From assembly GCF_000315915.1 (NCBI RefSeq), contig NC_020187.1, positions 744,001 through 808,000 of the forward strand: a DNA stretch of 64,000 nucleotides, read 5' to 3'. This document shows positions 35,532-45,062 of the stretch, one piece after another. The stretch comes from Henningerozyma blattae CBS 6284 (Eukaryota; Ascomycota; Saccharomycetes; Saccharomycetales; Saccharomycetaceae). The translations under genes were made by a program, and so were the position numbers. Each line of letters opens with the position of its first letter. The first letter of the stretch is position 1. The notes beneath the pieces were generated by a model. That model did not search any database. It worked only from the letters and a program-made list of their open reading frames with translations, and was not told the DNA's origin.

Positions 35532-37583
35532 ATGGTGGACGCTTTAGACTGTGTTGCCATTTCAGGGTTAATTGTAGCTGTTTTTGTTTATTACAATCGT
35601 GTTAAGTTAGCTGATTGGTTATTAGAAGATGATGAAGATATTACCGTTGCAAGTTCCGGATGCCGTGTACTTGTAGATGTATTCCATGATAATAATAAGG
35701 ATTATCTAGTTGTATTTGGTTCCCAAACGGGTACAGCTGAAGAATATGCCAAGAAATTTTCTAAAGAATTGAAAACAAAATTTGGATTGAATGTCATGTG
35801 TGTTGATATTGATAATTATGATTTTGACACCTTAAATCAATTACCTACTGGTACATTTGTCTCCTTTTTCATTTCCACCTATGGTGAAGGGGATTTCCCC
35901 GATACTGCTGTTGGTTTAGATACTTTCTTATCAAGCGCAGACCCTGAAAGTTTAAATAAACTTAAATTCACTATTTTTGGATTAGGTAATTCAACTTATG
36001 AATTTTTTAATGGTGCCTCCAAGAGAGCTTTGAAAGGCTTAGTAGACGCCGGGGCTACCCATATCGGTAAATTTGGTATGGCTGATGATGGTTTTGGAAC
36101 TACTGATGAAGATTATTTATCTTGGAAAGATGAAATATTAGATATATTGAAGGCTGAAGGTGATTTTAAAGTAACAAACAGTAAATGGAAACCTTCTTTT
36201 ATTTTACAGAAATTGAATGAATTAAATGACAAAGTCTCATTAGGTGAACCTTCTTTACAATATTTACCTTCATCCAAATTACCAACTACATCTGAAGGTA
36301 TTCAAACAGGTCCATTTGATTTGTCATATCCTTATGTAGCTCCAATTGTCAAGACTCAAGAATTATTTTCTTTAGGTAATGAACGTAATTGTGTCCATGT
36401 AGAAATAGATGTATCAAAATCGAATTTAAAATATTCCACAGGTGATCATTTAGGTATTTGGCCATCTAATCCATTAGAAGAGGTGGATAAATTTTTAACT
36501 GCCTTTAATTTAGAATCTGGTAATCAAGTATTTAAATTGAAAGCAAATGATCATACTTTAAAATTACCTTTCCCTATCGTACCAACTACAATCCGTTCAG
36601 CTGTTCAACATTATTTGGAAATTACAGGTCCAATTTCAAGAGATCTTTTTACTCAATTGATCCAATTTGCTCCTAATTTAGATATTAAAAATACGATTGA
36701 TAAATTATCAAAGGATAAAGAGCTATTTGCAAAAGAAATTACCTCTAAATATTTCAATCTTGCAGATGCCTTATTAGAATTATCAAATGGTAAACCATGG
36801 ACTAAAGTCCCATGGGAATTTCTATGTGAATCGATTCCAAAATTACAACCAAGATATTACTCTATTTCTTCATCTGCCATCAGTGAAAAGCAGACTATTC
36901 ATATTACAGCTATTGTAGAAAAATCTTTTAATCCAATTAATAGTAAACCAATTTTGGGTGTAACTACTAATCTTTTACATAATATTGAAGTAGAGCAAAA
37001 CAATTCACAAGATAATTTAATTACACACTACGATTTGGATGGTCCACGTGGATTATATTCTAACTATAAGTTACCAGTTTATGTTCGTAAATCCACATTT
37101 AGACTACCCACTAATCCAAGTACACCAGTTATTATGATTGGTCCAGGAACAGGGGTAGCACCATTCCGTGGGTTTATTAGAGAAAGAGTAGCTATGCTTA
37201 AAAATGAACCAAATATTAAATTTGGTAAACAATTATTATTTTATGGTTCACGTAATGAAGATGATTATTTGTATAAGAATGAATGGCCCAAATATTCTGA
37301 ATCTTTAGGTAATACATTTGAAATGATTGTTTGTCATTCACGTTTACCAGGATCCAAGAAGGTTTATGTTCAAGATAAATTAAATGAAAACCGCCAAGAG
37401 GTATTAAAATTATTGGATGCAGGTGCGTTTATTTATATTTGTGGTGATGCTAAACATATGGCAAGAGACGTTAATAAAGTATTGACTGATATTTTGCAAT
37501 CTAAAGGTATGAATGAAGAAGAAGCTACAAATGTATTAAAGACATTTAGAACATCCGGCCGTTATCAAGAAGATGTTTGGTAA
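35532..37583 (+). CDS. NCP1: NADPH-cytochrome P450 reductase
   Basis: ER-membrane diflavin reductase that transfers electrons from NADPH to P450 enzymes of ergosterol synthesis (Erg11, Erg5) and to squalene epoxidase. 683 residues (S. cerevisiae 691). It has an N-terminal membrane anchor VAISGLIVAVFVYY at about residues 8-21. The FMN domain follows with FGSQTGTAEEYAKKF near 63, STYGEGDFPD near 115 and GLGNSTYEFFNG near 150. The FAD domain has PRYYSISSSA near 442 and the NADPH domain has MIGPGTGVAPFRGF near 538, FYGSR and YICGDAKHMARDV near 637. The C-terminus YQEDVW carries the usual aromatic residue stacking on FAD. All cofactor motifs intact. Confidence 0.97.
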   Translation: MVDALDCVAISGLIVAVFVYYNRVKLADWLLEDDEDITVASSGCRVLVDVFHDNNKDYLVVFGSQTGTAEEYAKKFSKELKTKFGLNVMCVDIDNYDFDTLNQLPTGTFVSFFISTYGEGDFPDTAVGLDTFLSSADPESLNKLKFTIFGLGNSTYEFFNGASKRALKGLVDAGATHIGKFGMADDGFGTTDEDYLSWKDEILDILKAEGDFKVTNSKWKPSFILQKLNELNDKVSLGEPSLQYLPSSKLPTTSEGIQTGPFDLSYPYVAPIVKTQELFSLGNERNCVHVEIDVSKSNLKYSTGDHLGIWPSNPLEEVDKFLTAFNLESGNQVFKLKANDHTLKLPFPIVPTTIRSAVQHYLEITGPISRDLFTQLIQFAPNLDIKNTIDKLSKDKELFAKEITSKYFNLADALLELSNGKPWTKVPWEFLCESIPKLQPRYYSISSSAISEKQTIHITAIVEKSFNPINSKPILGVTTNLLHNIEVEQNNSQDNLITHYDLDGPRGLYSNYKLPVYVRKSTFRLPTNPSTPVIMIGPGTGVAPFRGFIRERVAMLKNEPNIKFGKQLLFYGSRNEDDYLYKNEWPKYSESLGNTFEMIVCHSRLPGSKKVYVQDKLNENRQEVLKLLDAGAFIYICGDAKHMARDVNKVLTDILQSKGMNEEEATNVLKTFRTSGRYQEDVW

Positions 37584-38024
37584 GTTAAATAATATACTGA
37601 GATGCTTTACGTTTTATAATAAAAAATAGAAAAATAAAATATGTTAATAATATGTAAATAAAAGTAAAAAAAAATATTATCATACATAACAAACACCAAT
37701 CATTAAATCGAGGATTAGCTAAAGTAGTAATACTAGGGGAGAAATATTAATTTGTTTTCTATTATTAGAACTTTTTCATAATGTAATAAAAATGTGCCTG
37801 TTGTAGCTAGGCAATTTGAAAAAAAAACAAAAACAAAAACAAAAAGAGCTAGTTATTTAAGTGAATATAAGAAGACCATTGTAAATATGCTCAGGACATT
37901 ATACTTTAGTGAATTACTAAGTAAAGTGAACATGATTGTAAATATTATAAAAAGCGCTGAAAAAAAAGTCAAAAGTTTATCTAAATATAAAAAAATTCAT
38001 TAAAAAGAAAGAGTACCATTAAAT
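37584..38024. other. Intergenic, convergent NCP1 and DOG ends
   Basis: AT-rich. The short open frame at 37794-38003 starts at GTG, is Lys-rich by composition and is not supported as a gene. Confidence 0.5.
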
Positions 38025-38759
38025 TCAAACGGTGTTTTGATCAAGCAACATGGTAAATTGTTTGATACCCTTTGAAATATCGTCAATATGAAGAACTTCA
38101 ACATCTGAAAGATCATTAATCACGTAATCAGCTCCTGCATCTATCAATTTTTGCTTATCATACGATGTGGTAATTCCTACAACTTTGGCGCCCATTGCTT
38201 TACCTGCTTTAATTCCAGCAGGTGCATCTTCAAAAACGACATAGGTCAAGTTATCATTATTTCCAACTGAATTCAATGTTTTCAACCCTTCAAGACCCAT
38301 TTGGTAGCCCATTGGATTTGGTTTCCCCTTGGGAACCAACTCTGAAGTCAAGAATACTGCTGGCTTATTGATCTTGTTCAAATCAGTGACTTCTAGCCAA
38401 TGGTTGGTAATCCATTTGGGTCCACTTGTGACAATACACCAATACCCATCCAGTAAACTTGACAATAATTCTACAGAACCAGTGACTGGGACCACTGAAT
38501 CTGAATATTTATCGACCATGGCTCTTTCTAAAGAATATGAAATTTGACCTTTTGAATTATCTAATGTAGGGAAATATTTAGCAATAATATCTTGAGATTT
38601 AACACCATGAGAATGGCTCAATAACTCTTTAGGGTCGACGTTTTCCTTAATACATAAATCTGTCCAAGATCTTGAAGCAGATTCAGTGGTATTAACTAGA
38701 GTTCCATCTAAATCGAATAAAATGAAATTAACCTTTATAATATGTTTCGTGACAGTCAT
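38025..38759 (-). CDS. DOG1: 2-deoxyglucose-6-phosphate phosphatase-type HAD hydrolase
   Basis: Cytosolic HAD-superfamily sugar-phosphate phosphatase, 244 residues. Motif I FDLDGTLVNT is at residues 17-26 with the nucleophilic and acid Asp, motif II is VTSG near 111, and motif III-IV is KGKPNPMGY then VVFEDAPAGIKAGKAMGAKVVGI. HSHGVKSQDIIAKYFP and YVINDL match Dog1/Dog2 better than the glycerol-3-phosphatases Gpp1/Gpp2. S. cerevisiae DOG2 and DOG1 lie next to NCP1 as here, which supports the call. Only a single copy is present, so the DOG1/DOG2 tandem of S. cerevisiae is not seen; the symbol stands for the family. The physiological substrate is uncertain. Confidence 0.88.
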   Translation of the reverse strand: MTVTKHIIKVNFILFDLDGTLVNTTESASRSWTDLCIKENVDPKELLSHSHGVKSQDIIAKYFPTLDNSKGQISYSLERAMVDKYSDSVVPVTGSVELLSSLLDGYWCIVTSGPKWITNHWLEVTDLNKINKPAVFLTSELVPKGKPNPMGYQMGLEGLKTLNSVGNNDNLTYVVFEDAPAGIKAGKAMGAKVVGITTSYDKQKLIDAGADYVINDLSDVEVLHIDDISKGIKQFTMLLDQNTV

Positions 38760-38843
38760 GCTTAGGGTGTATTATATATCGAATTAGACATATATATATA
38801 TATATATGTATGTATAAAATATAATTAAGAATGCTAATATAAT

Positions 38844-39782
38844 TTATTTTGAAGCATCTTTTTTTTTAGATTTGAAAAAATTGTCGATAGCCCCTTTTGA
38901 AATTTTCACTTTATTATCATTCTTCGTTTTTTTCTTATTATTAGTGCTATTATTATTAGCAAGTCTATTGGACATTGAGGATGTGGGGAAATTTCCCGAA
39001 GTGGAAAGTGCTGTAGGGTGTGCCAAATCCAGCAATGACGTAGTTGCAGCACGTGACTGCAAAAGTTTTGCTTCGTGGGATTTGACTTTGTCATTTGCCT
39101 CTTGTATTGAAGGTTGGTCCATTAGAAGGTTAAAGACTGTTGAAGAGAGTTCAGAACGGAGGAGGTCACATGCAAGTAATAACGATCTTTGTTTGTTCAA
39201 GAGTAAATCTGAATCATTCTGTGAAGTAGACTTAGGGATTAATTTAAGAAGAGATGGTGGTAAATGTGTAGATAATTTGTCAACCACTGATATGAGAAAC
39301 TCGATACATTTACAGGTATTTAGGGCATAATATGTGTCGCCAGCTTCGTCTACGGAAATAGATACTGATTTCAATGCATTTTGGAAAATTAAAGTAGGGA
39401 TTTGTGTCCAATGAGACCCATGAACTTGTGCAAGCATTGATTGTAATTCACATGGTAATTGATACCTTGGAGGCTCGTCCTCTTGTGATACGGCTTCTGG
39501 TAAAGAACATAATGCAAATGCCAAATTATACTTAGTCAAATGATACAACGAGCCATTTTCTAGAATATCACCAGTTGAGACCATTATTGATTTCATATAT
39601 ATATCTCGTCCTTGATTCTCAGTCGCTTCAACACTCTTACCTAATCTGGTATTGTGAAGCCTGTACAAGCAGCCATCGTTTGCCAACACCAAGGTCAATC
39701 GTGGTGTCCCATCGTGAGGGTGTGGAAACACAATCTGTTTCAAGCTCTCGATATTATCTGGACATACCACTACTTGCTTCAT
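38844..39782 (-). CDS. RNH202: Ribonuclease H2 subunit B
   Basis: Non-catalytic subunit of RNase H2, which removes ribonucleotides from DNA. 312 residues from the ATG at 39782 (MKQVVVCPDN); the upstream extension has only a GTG. The N-terminal triple-barrel region includes LVLANDGCLYRLH. YNLAFALCSLPEA and SWTQIPTL-like HWTQIPTLIFQ follow. The conserved VSVDEAGDTYYALN-type block is seen as ISVDEAGDTYYALN near residue 155. The extreme C-terminus ISKGAIDNFFKSKK is a PCNA-interaction motif, matching S. cerevisiae VGKGAIDNFFKRK. The gene is in the chromosome IV-like set (YDR279W). Moderate overall similarity but signature ends agree. Confidence 0.9.
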   Translation of the reverse strand: MKQVVVCPDNIESLKQIVFPHPHDGTPRLTLVLANDGCLYRLHNTRLGKSVEATENQGRDIYMKSIMVSTGDILENGSLYHLTKYNLAFALCSLPEAVSQEDEPPRYQLPCELQSMLAQVHGSHWTQIPTLIFQNALKSVSISVDEAGDTYYALNTCKCIEFLISVVDKLSTHLPPSLLKLIPKSTSQNDSDLLLNKQRSLLLACDLLRSELSSTVFNLLMDQPSIQEANDKVKSHEAKLLQSRAATTSLLDLAHPTALSTSGNFPTSSMSNRLANNNSTNNKKKTKNDNKVKISKGAIDNFFKSKKKDASK

Positions 39783-40429
39783 TGTTTGTATCTTTGATCT
39801 CTCTACATTATTCACGTGCTCATCCTTTCTATTCTTTTTTTATATACTACCTCATCACCACTTTTTCAAGCTTTGTTTTGCTTTCTTATTTTCATTTTTT
39901 TTCTAATTTACGCGTCAATTATCGGGTTCGAACCCCAAGCAACGCAATTTTTAACGAGGAAAAAAAAAGATTTTCCGTATTTTTCCGTTAACTTGATTCC
40001 GTTTCCGGTCATGACCGAAAATCGAGAAAATTCTGTGTTTATTTTCTGAATGTCGTTTTGTAGTTTTCTGGAGCATGCGGAGTGGTAACAAATGGCCAAT
40101 AATCATAATAATAGTAATAATTATTACTATAATCATAACCATTAAGAATTGTAATGAAAATCTATCAATATATATGTAAAAAAAATGGTGTTATTAAAAT
40201 GCCTATTATTATTTCATAATTGACTGGTCAACAAAAGAAAAAATAATAATAAAGGGAAAAAATTGTTGCTATTTCGATCTTTATATACATAGCAAACAGC
40301 ATTGAAGTTACACAACTCCTTACTTAATTAATTCGCTTTTCATTGCATTCATTTTTTGGTATACTTTAGCTAGTTAAAATAAACTAAAATAATATTATAG
40401 AGACTAAATAGATTATTCTAATTAACTAA
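39783..40429. other. Divergent promoter region of RNH202 and SMF2
   Basis: AT-rich, with a CACGTG E-box at about 39813-39818 and the B-box palindrome listed separately. No gene supported. Confidence 0.55.
39924..39935. promoter_or_regulatory. Palindromic Pol III B-box (possible isolated TFIIIC site)
   Basis: GGGTTCGAACCC matches the B-box core GGTTCGANYCC on both strands. No cloverleaf could be drawn around it in either direction, so it is not a tRNA gene. Isolated B-boxes bound by TFIIIC (ETC sites) are known in yeast. Binding here is inference. Confidence 0.45.
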
Positions 40430-42220
40430 ATGGCTATCCAATATTCTCCATTACCATTGGAGACTGATACCACATCTAATACTTCAACGACTAATGACAC
40501 AGGCATCCCATCTTCACCGGAGTTAAACAAGCCACTTCAACAAGATCAATCTAATGCCTTAGAAGATGATGTGATAAGTCAGTCAGATAGTAATATAAAT
40601 GATAGTTATAACCACACGCCTATGATGAACAATACCGATAGAACTTCTTATTCTATATTCCAAATATTGAAACAAAATATACGACAGTACGCTAAATTTG
40701 TGGGTCCTGGTTTAATGGTCTCAGTGGCCTATATGGATCCAGGTAATTATTCCACTGCAGTAGCAGCAGGTTCTGCTCATAAATATAAACTTTTGTTCTC
40801 GGTACTAGTATCAAATATAATAGCTGCATTTTTCCAATGCCTTTGTGCTAAATTAGGTGCAGTGACTGGTTTAGATCTGGCTCAAAACTGTCGTAAGCAT
40901 TTACATCCTTATATTAACATCGCATTATATGTTTTAGCTGAAATAGCTATTATTGCTACAGATTTGGCTGAAGTAGTAGGAACTGCAATTGCATTAAACA
41001 TTTTATTTGATATTCCATTGGCTTTAGGCGTTATTCTGACCACATTCGATGTTTTGATTGTTTTAATGGCCTATAGACCTTCTGGCTCATTGAACGTGGT
41101 TCGTTGGTTTGAAGCATTTGTTTCTGTATTAGTTATTGCTACTGTTGTTTGCTTTGCCTTAGAAATGCATTATGCTGATTTAGGCCCTTGGTGTGATATT
41201 GCAAAAGGATTTATTCCATCAAAGGCAGTTATTAAAGGTGATGGACTATATTTAAGTTTAGCTATCTTGGGTGCTACAGTAATGCCTCACTCTTTATACT
41301 TGGGATCTGGTGTTGTTCAACCAAGATTGAGAGATTTTGATATTAAATCTGGCCATTATAAACCAACAGAAGATGATGAATTAAATAATCACATCCATTA
41401 TCATCCTTCTTATGAAGCTATCAATGAAACTTTAAATATGACTGTCGCTGAATTATTAGTTTCGTTATTCACTGTAGCTTTATTCGTTAATTGTTCTATT
41501 TTAATTGTAGCTGGTGCTACTTTATACGGCAACACGCCAGCTTCAAAAGAGGCAGATTTATTTTCCATTTATAATTTATTATCAACTACACTATCGAAAA
41601 CTGCAGGTACTGTATTTGTATTGGCCTTATTATTTTCAGGTCAAAGTGCTGGGATCGTTTGTACTTTAAGTGGCCAAATGGTCAGTGAAGGTTTTTTGCA
41701 TTGGAGTATCCAGCCAGCAGTACGTCGTGCTCTAACAAGAGCTGTAGCCATTACTCCATGTTTAATCCTAGTATTAGTTGCTGGCAGAGAAGGCCTGTCA
41801 GGTGCATTGAATGCTTCACAAGTCGTTTTATCATTATTACTACCATTCGTCAGTGCACCTCTGTTATATTTTACAAGTAGCAAAGGTGTTATGAGTGTGC
41901 TTGTTGTGGAAAATGATGACGTTATTCCCTTACAAGATATGAATTCAAACAACAATTCTTTAAACACTACTGCAACTACAAATAATAATATAGAAGAAAA
42001 TGAAATTTCTCACGATTTTAATTCAAGTGTGAATCTCAATCGTAGTTCCATTAATGAAGAAGATATCAATGATGAAATCAATCCAAACCCTCTAAAATGT
42101 GTCGATATGAGTAACAACAAAATTACAACTGTTATTGCAGTTTTCCTATGGTTATTAATTTCAGGCTTGAACTTTTATATGTTATTAAGTTTTGCTGCAG
42201 GACAGGATGTTAACTTCTAA
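40430..42220 (+). CDS. SMF2: NRAMP manganese transporter Smf2
   Basis: Intracellular-vesicle divalent metal (Mn2+) proton symporter of the NRAMP family. 596 residues (S. cerevisiae 549) with about 11 membrane spans after an 85-residue hydrophilic N-terminus. The metal-binding motif in helix 1 is YMDPGN near residue 102 and that in helix 6 is ATVMPHS near residue 286. GPGLMVSVAYMDPGNYSTAV, AAGSAHKYKLLFSVLVSNI and the block SLYLGSGVVQPRLRDFDIKS agree with Smf2 rather than Smf1 or Smf3. Extra length is an Asn-rich loop at about residues 500-545. It ends FYMLLSFAAGQDVNF, like Smf2. Part of the chromosome VIII-like gene set. Confidence 0.95.
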   Translation: MAIQYSPLPLETDTTSNTSTTNDTGIPSSPELNKPLQQDQSNALEDDVISQSDSNINDSYNHTPMMNNTDRTSYSIFQILKQNIRQYAKFVGPGLMVSVAYMDPGNYSTAVAAGSAHKYKLLFSVLVSNIIAAFFQCLCAKLGAVTGLDLAQNCRKHLHPYINIALYVLAEIAIIATDLAEVVGTAIALNILFDIPLALGVILTTFDVLIVLMAYRPSGSLNVVRWFEAFVSVLVIATVVCFALEMHYADLGPWCDIAKGFIPSKAVIKGDGLYLSLAILGATVMPHSLYLGSGVVQPRLRDFDIKSGHYKPTEDDELNNHIHYHPSYEAINETLNMTVAELLVSLFTVALFVNCSILIVAGATLYGNTPASKEADLFSIYNLLSTTLSKTAGTVFVLALLFSGQSAGIVCTLSGQMVSEGFLHWSIQPAVRRALTRAVAITPCLILVLVAGREGLSGALNASQVVLSLLLPFVSAPLLYFTSSKGVMSVLVVENDDVIPLQDMNSNNNSLNTTATTNNNIEENEISHDFNSSVNLNRSSINEEDINDEINPNPLKCVDMSNNKITTVIAVFLWLLISGLNFYMLLSFAAGQDVNF

Positions 42221-42876
42221 CAACATACAAATAATCCCTTCATAAATTAACCAGGCTATCAGAAGTCAAAACATATATTAGGAAAAGTATGACAAAGAAA
42301 AAAAAGGAACTCCATACTTCTCCAATTGAATTGTTATTTTTTTTCCCAATCCTTTCTATAATATAATGCATTCTACTGTTTTCATATTTCTTTTGTTATC
42401 TTTAATTCATCATTTCTCTTTAATTTTTTTCATATTTTATTTAACATGTAATATAATCAAAAAATTCATTCATTTTAAGCTAGAAAATACTGGCATTGAT
42501 AACTTTAATTAACAGAAAGGTTGGGTTTAAGAAATTAATTCAATTTTTATTACAGATTCTATATAGAATAATAATAATTCGTCTCTTTTTTAAAGAGAAA
42601 ATAAATACATAAAGTAGTTTTAACTAAACATTATATTTTTACTTAGAACAAATATATAATAACACGTCTCAAGGAGAGAATGCTATCTCAACTTCTTGAT
42701 ATTGAAGACTTTAGTAAGTAGATATATTATCATTACTTACTTTCTTTTAATATATTTAGACTGAGTAAAGCAAATTATTCATTTTAACAAGATGAGAGAC
42801 ATTGAAAAAATTTTAAAATAAGAAAACTTAAATAAAAATAGTTCTAATAAGCTAAGATCATCAGATTATTTTAGAA
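42221..42876. other. Intergenic downstream of SMF2
   Basis: AT-rich. No gene, tRNA or LTR recognised. Confidence 0.5.
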
Positions 42877-43726
42877 GATGTTCAAATCAAGTAATAACAG
42901 CAATATAAATGACTCTACTCGAATACAGAATAAAACAGAGGATTCTGATTCTTCTGTAGAAGTTCCAGGTCAGGTAATAGAAAATATCAAGTCTGTTGAT
43001 TCTAGAGCCTTAGGAAAAGTCGATTAGTTGAAGATGAATATGGAAGTACAGGTGAATAATTTTATCAGTAGTTTAATTGTAAATGATATCGGAGAATGGA
43101 GGAGTAACTCAAACAATAATTCCACGCTAGTGAATAATTTTGCAATTACTCAATCGAAAAATTGGATAGCCATCGATGAAATTGCAAGATATAACTTTTC
43201 AAATGTAGAAAACTATTCTAGATAAGCCATTTAATATGAAGTTTATTTATGGTTATATTGATGATATAAATGTAGTGATAGACTGTTCGAGAAATAAACC
43301 TACCGTGGAGAGCGTTGCCATGACAGAGAAAGAGTTAGCAAATATTGAGAAAAAGAAGATGATTATTCAGTTACAAAGGAAGTATGATACTCTCATTAAT
43401 AAAATTAATACACCAGATAAAAAAATTTCTTCAATGAGAGAAGATACTAATAATGAAAGGTTTAAATTTTCTTTAATCAATTTAGAAGATGCTACAAAAT
43501 CTGCTATTTTTTTAATACGCAATGAAACGCCATATTAGTGATATACTTATTTAATTATTATACCATTGCTAAGTTAGTACATTCAGCTTTTCAAAATATT
43601 TGATGTTTCCAACTTTAGGTGATGCTAGAGTTTACGATATTACAGAATTCACCAATGAAAATTGGGACGATGCTGTTGATATGGTAAATATTTTCTTATA
43701 CAGGCATTTCCCACACTTAAACATGT
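42877..43726 (+). pseudogene. Cluster of broken open frames, possible decayed gene
   Basis: Four short plus-strand frames follow closely in different phases. 42877-43026 (starts MFKSSNNSNIN, about 49 codons). 43034-43225 (NFISSLIVNDIGEW). 43236-43538 (100 codons, a charged coiled-coil-like part TEKELANIEKKKMIIQLQRK). 43614-43726 (starts MFPTLGDARVYDITEF). Protein-like composition across about 850 bp with frame changes suggests a relic of one coding sequence. I do not recognise the family, so an unrelated run of chance frames remains possible. Confidence 0.3.
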
Positions 43727-44085
43727 AGAGAGGTAGCAACTAGAGATCAAAAACATTCAGGCATTACTGAGGAAAATTTTTAAGGTATCAAGTGAATTAA
43801 TTTTTTTTGGCTTATGAAAAAAATATGCCTTATTTTTATAGATGTGATTTTTAAATAATAGAATAACCTTTACCCAAAAAATGAACAAATAACATAATTA
43901 CATGATAAAACGTAGTTTAGCAAGCAGAAGCAAATTGATTTAGCTTTTCTTGAATCCTGAGTTAGAATGTTATTCTATTGATGTTACTGGACTTCGAGAG
44001 AGTCTGACATTATTTAATAATGATATTTTGATGTAATATTGGATTATTTCTTTTACATATTTTATGAAAATCTATGTATTCATTT

Positions 44086-44301
44086 TATTGAGATTTAAGA
44101 GAGTTAGACATTGTTATACAGTGTTTAAGATGTAAAGACGATTACTTGATTTCGACATATATAGTAAATAATATAATTAAAATGAATATATTTCTTAGCT
44201 AGTGTTTTCGATATAAACAGAAAAACACATTTTAAACAATAAGTCAGATGATAAAAAGTCTTTTACCACTTAATAGAAAATGATATAATCATATTCCAGA
44301 A
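44086..44301 (-). mobile_element. Solo LTR, family A, copy 4
   Basis: 216-bp element, more diverged than the other copies (TATTGAGATTTAAGAGAG at one end, ATTCCAGAA at the other). No exact target duplication. It lies 105 bp upstream of tRNA-Ala. A second TGTTGGAATATGGTTATA piece at 44321-44338 looks like the first bases of another LTR. Confidence 0.8.
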
Positions 44302-44406
44302 ACTCTTTTATTTAGTAAACTGTTGGAATATGGTTATAATTAAATATTGATACTAGTTTCCAAATTTTTAAGGGCAACTCTAAACTTCAGCTTTCAAGAA
44401 ATACAT

Positions 44407-44479
44407 GGGCGTGTGGCGTAGTTGGTAGCGCGCTCCCTTAGCATGGGAGAGGTCTTCGGTTCGACTCCGGACTCGTCCA
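44407..44479 (+). tRNA. tRNA-Ala (AGC)
   Basis: 73-nt cloverleaf: acceptor GGGCGTG with CTCGTCC (one G-T pair), anticodon loop TTAGCAT, T-arm CGGTTCGACTCCG. Nearly identical to S. cerevisiae tRNA-Ala(AGC). The next tRNA begins only 4 nt downstream, without a T-run between. Confidence 0.97.
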
Positions 44480-44483
44480 GTTA

Positions 44484-44554
44484 GCGCAAGTGGTTTAGTG
44501 GTAAAATCCAACGTTGCCATCGTTGGGCCCCCGGTTCGATTCCGGGCTTGCGCA
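44484..44554 (+). tRNA. tRNA-Gly (GCC)
   Basis: 71-nt cloverleaf: acceptor GCGCAAG with CTTGCGC, anticodon loop TTGCCAT, T-arm CCGGTTCGATTCCGG. Matches S. cerevisiae tRNA-Gly(GCC). Probably transcribed together with the preceding tRNA-Ala. Confidence 0.97.
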
Positions 44555-44561
44555 AATTTAA

Positions 44562-44567
44562 TTTTTT
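44562..44567 (+). terminator. RNA polymerase III T-tract for the tRNA pair
   Basis: Run of six T seven bases after tRNA-Gly. It is the first T-run of at least four after the start of tRNA-Ala, so it should end transcripts from both genes. Confidence 0.75.
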
Positions 44568-45062
44568 GCTTCGTAAGAAAATTGAGATCACGTGGGTTAC
44601 AGTAAAGCAATCGTGGCTTGCTAATTTTTGGTTTAATAATCTGTATATTTGTTTTGATTTTTTAATTTACTATTGTAACTAGTACGAGTTCAGAATTTGG
44701 TTTTTTTTGCATCTTTTCAAGCATATTTTAGTCATCGCTAATGAGCTACATATTAATGTCAAGATTTCATTCTTCGTTTTAATCTTAGAGAGATGAACTA
44801 AAATATAATTGTGTTTAGCTATTGTATTCCGTAAATTTTAGTTTGATATTTCAAGATATGGGACGAAATTTCTTTTGAATAGATGCTTATTAGAAGTTCA
44901 ATATTATAATGAACATATTCCAATTCGGCCGAATTTATTATATTCTCTAATGACACTGAAAAATGTATATCATCAATATGATAAAGTCTTCATGTAACAG
45001 AAAACATAATTAGTGGGATAGCAACTGAATTGTAGACTAGCCTTAACTCGTATCATATTAGA
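44568..45062. other. Intergenic, SRB2 promoter region
   Basis: AT-rich with a CACGTG E-box at about 44590-44595. No gene recognised. Confidence 0.5.

Noticed and set aside
39575..39991. 138-codon plus-strand open frame over the RNH202 5' end
   Set aside because: Antisense to RNH202 codons and continues into the promoter; no similarity.
44380..44610. 76-codon minus-strand open frame
   Set aside because: It is the complement of the tRNA-Ala and tRNA-Gly genes.
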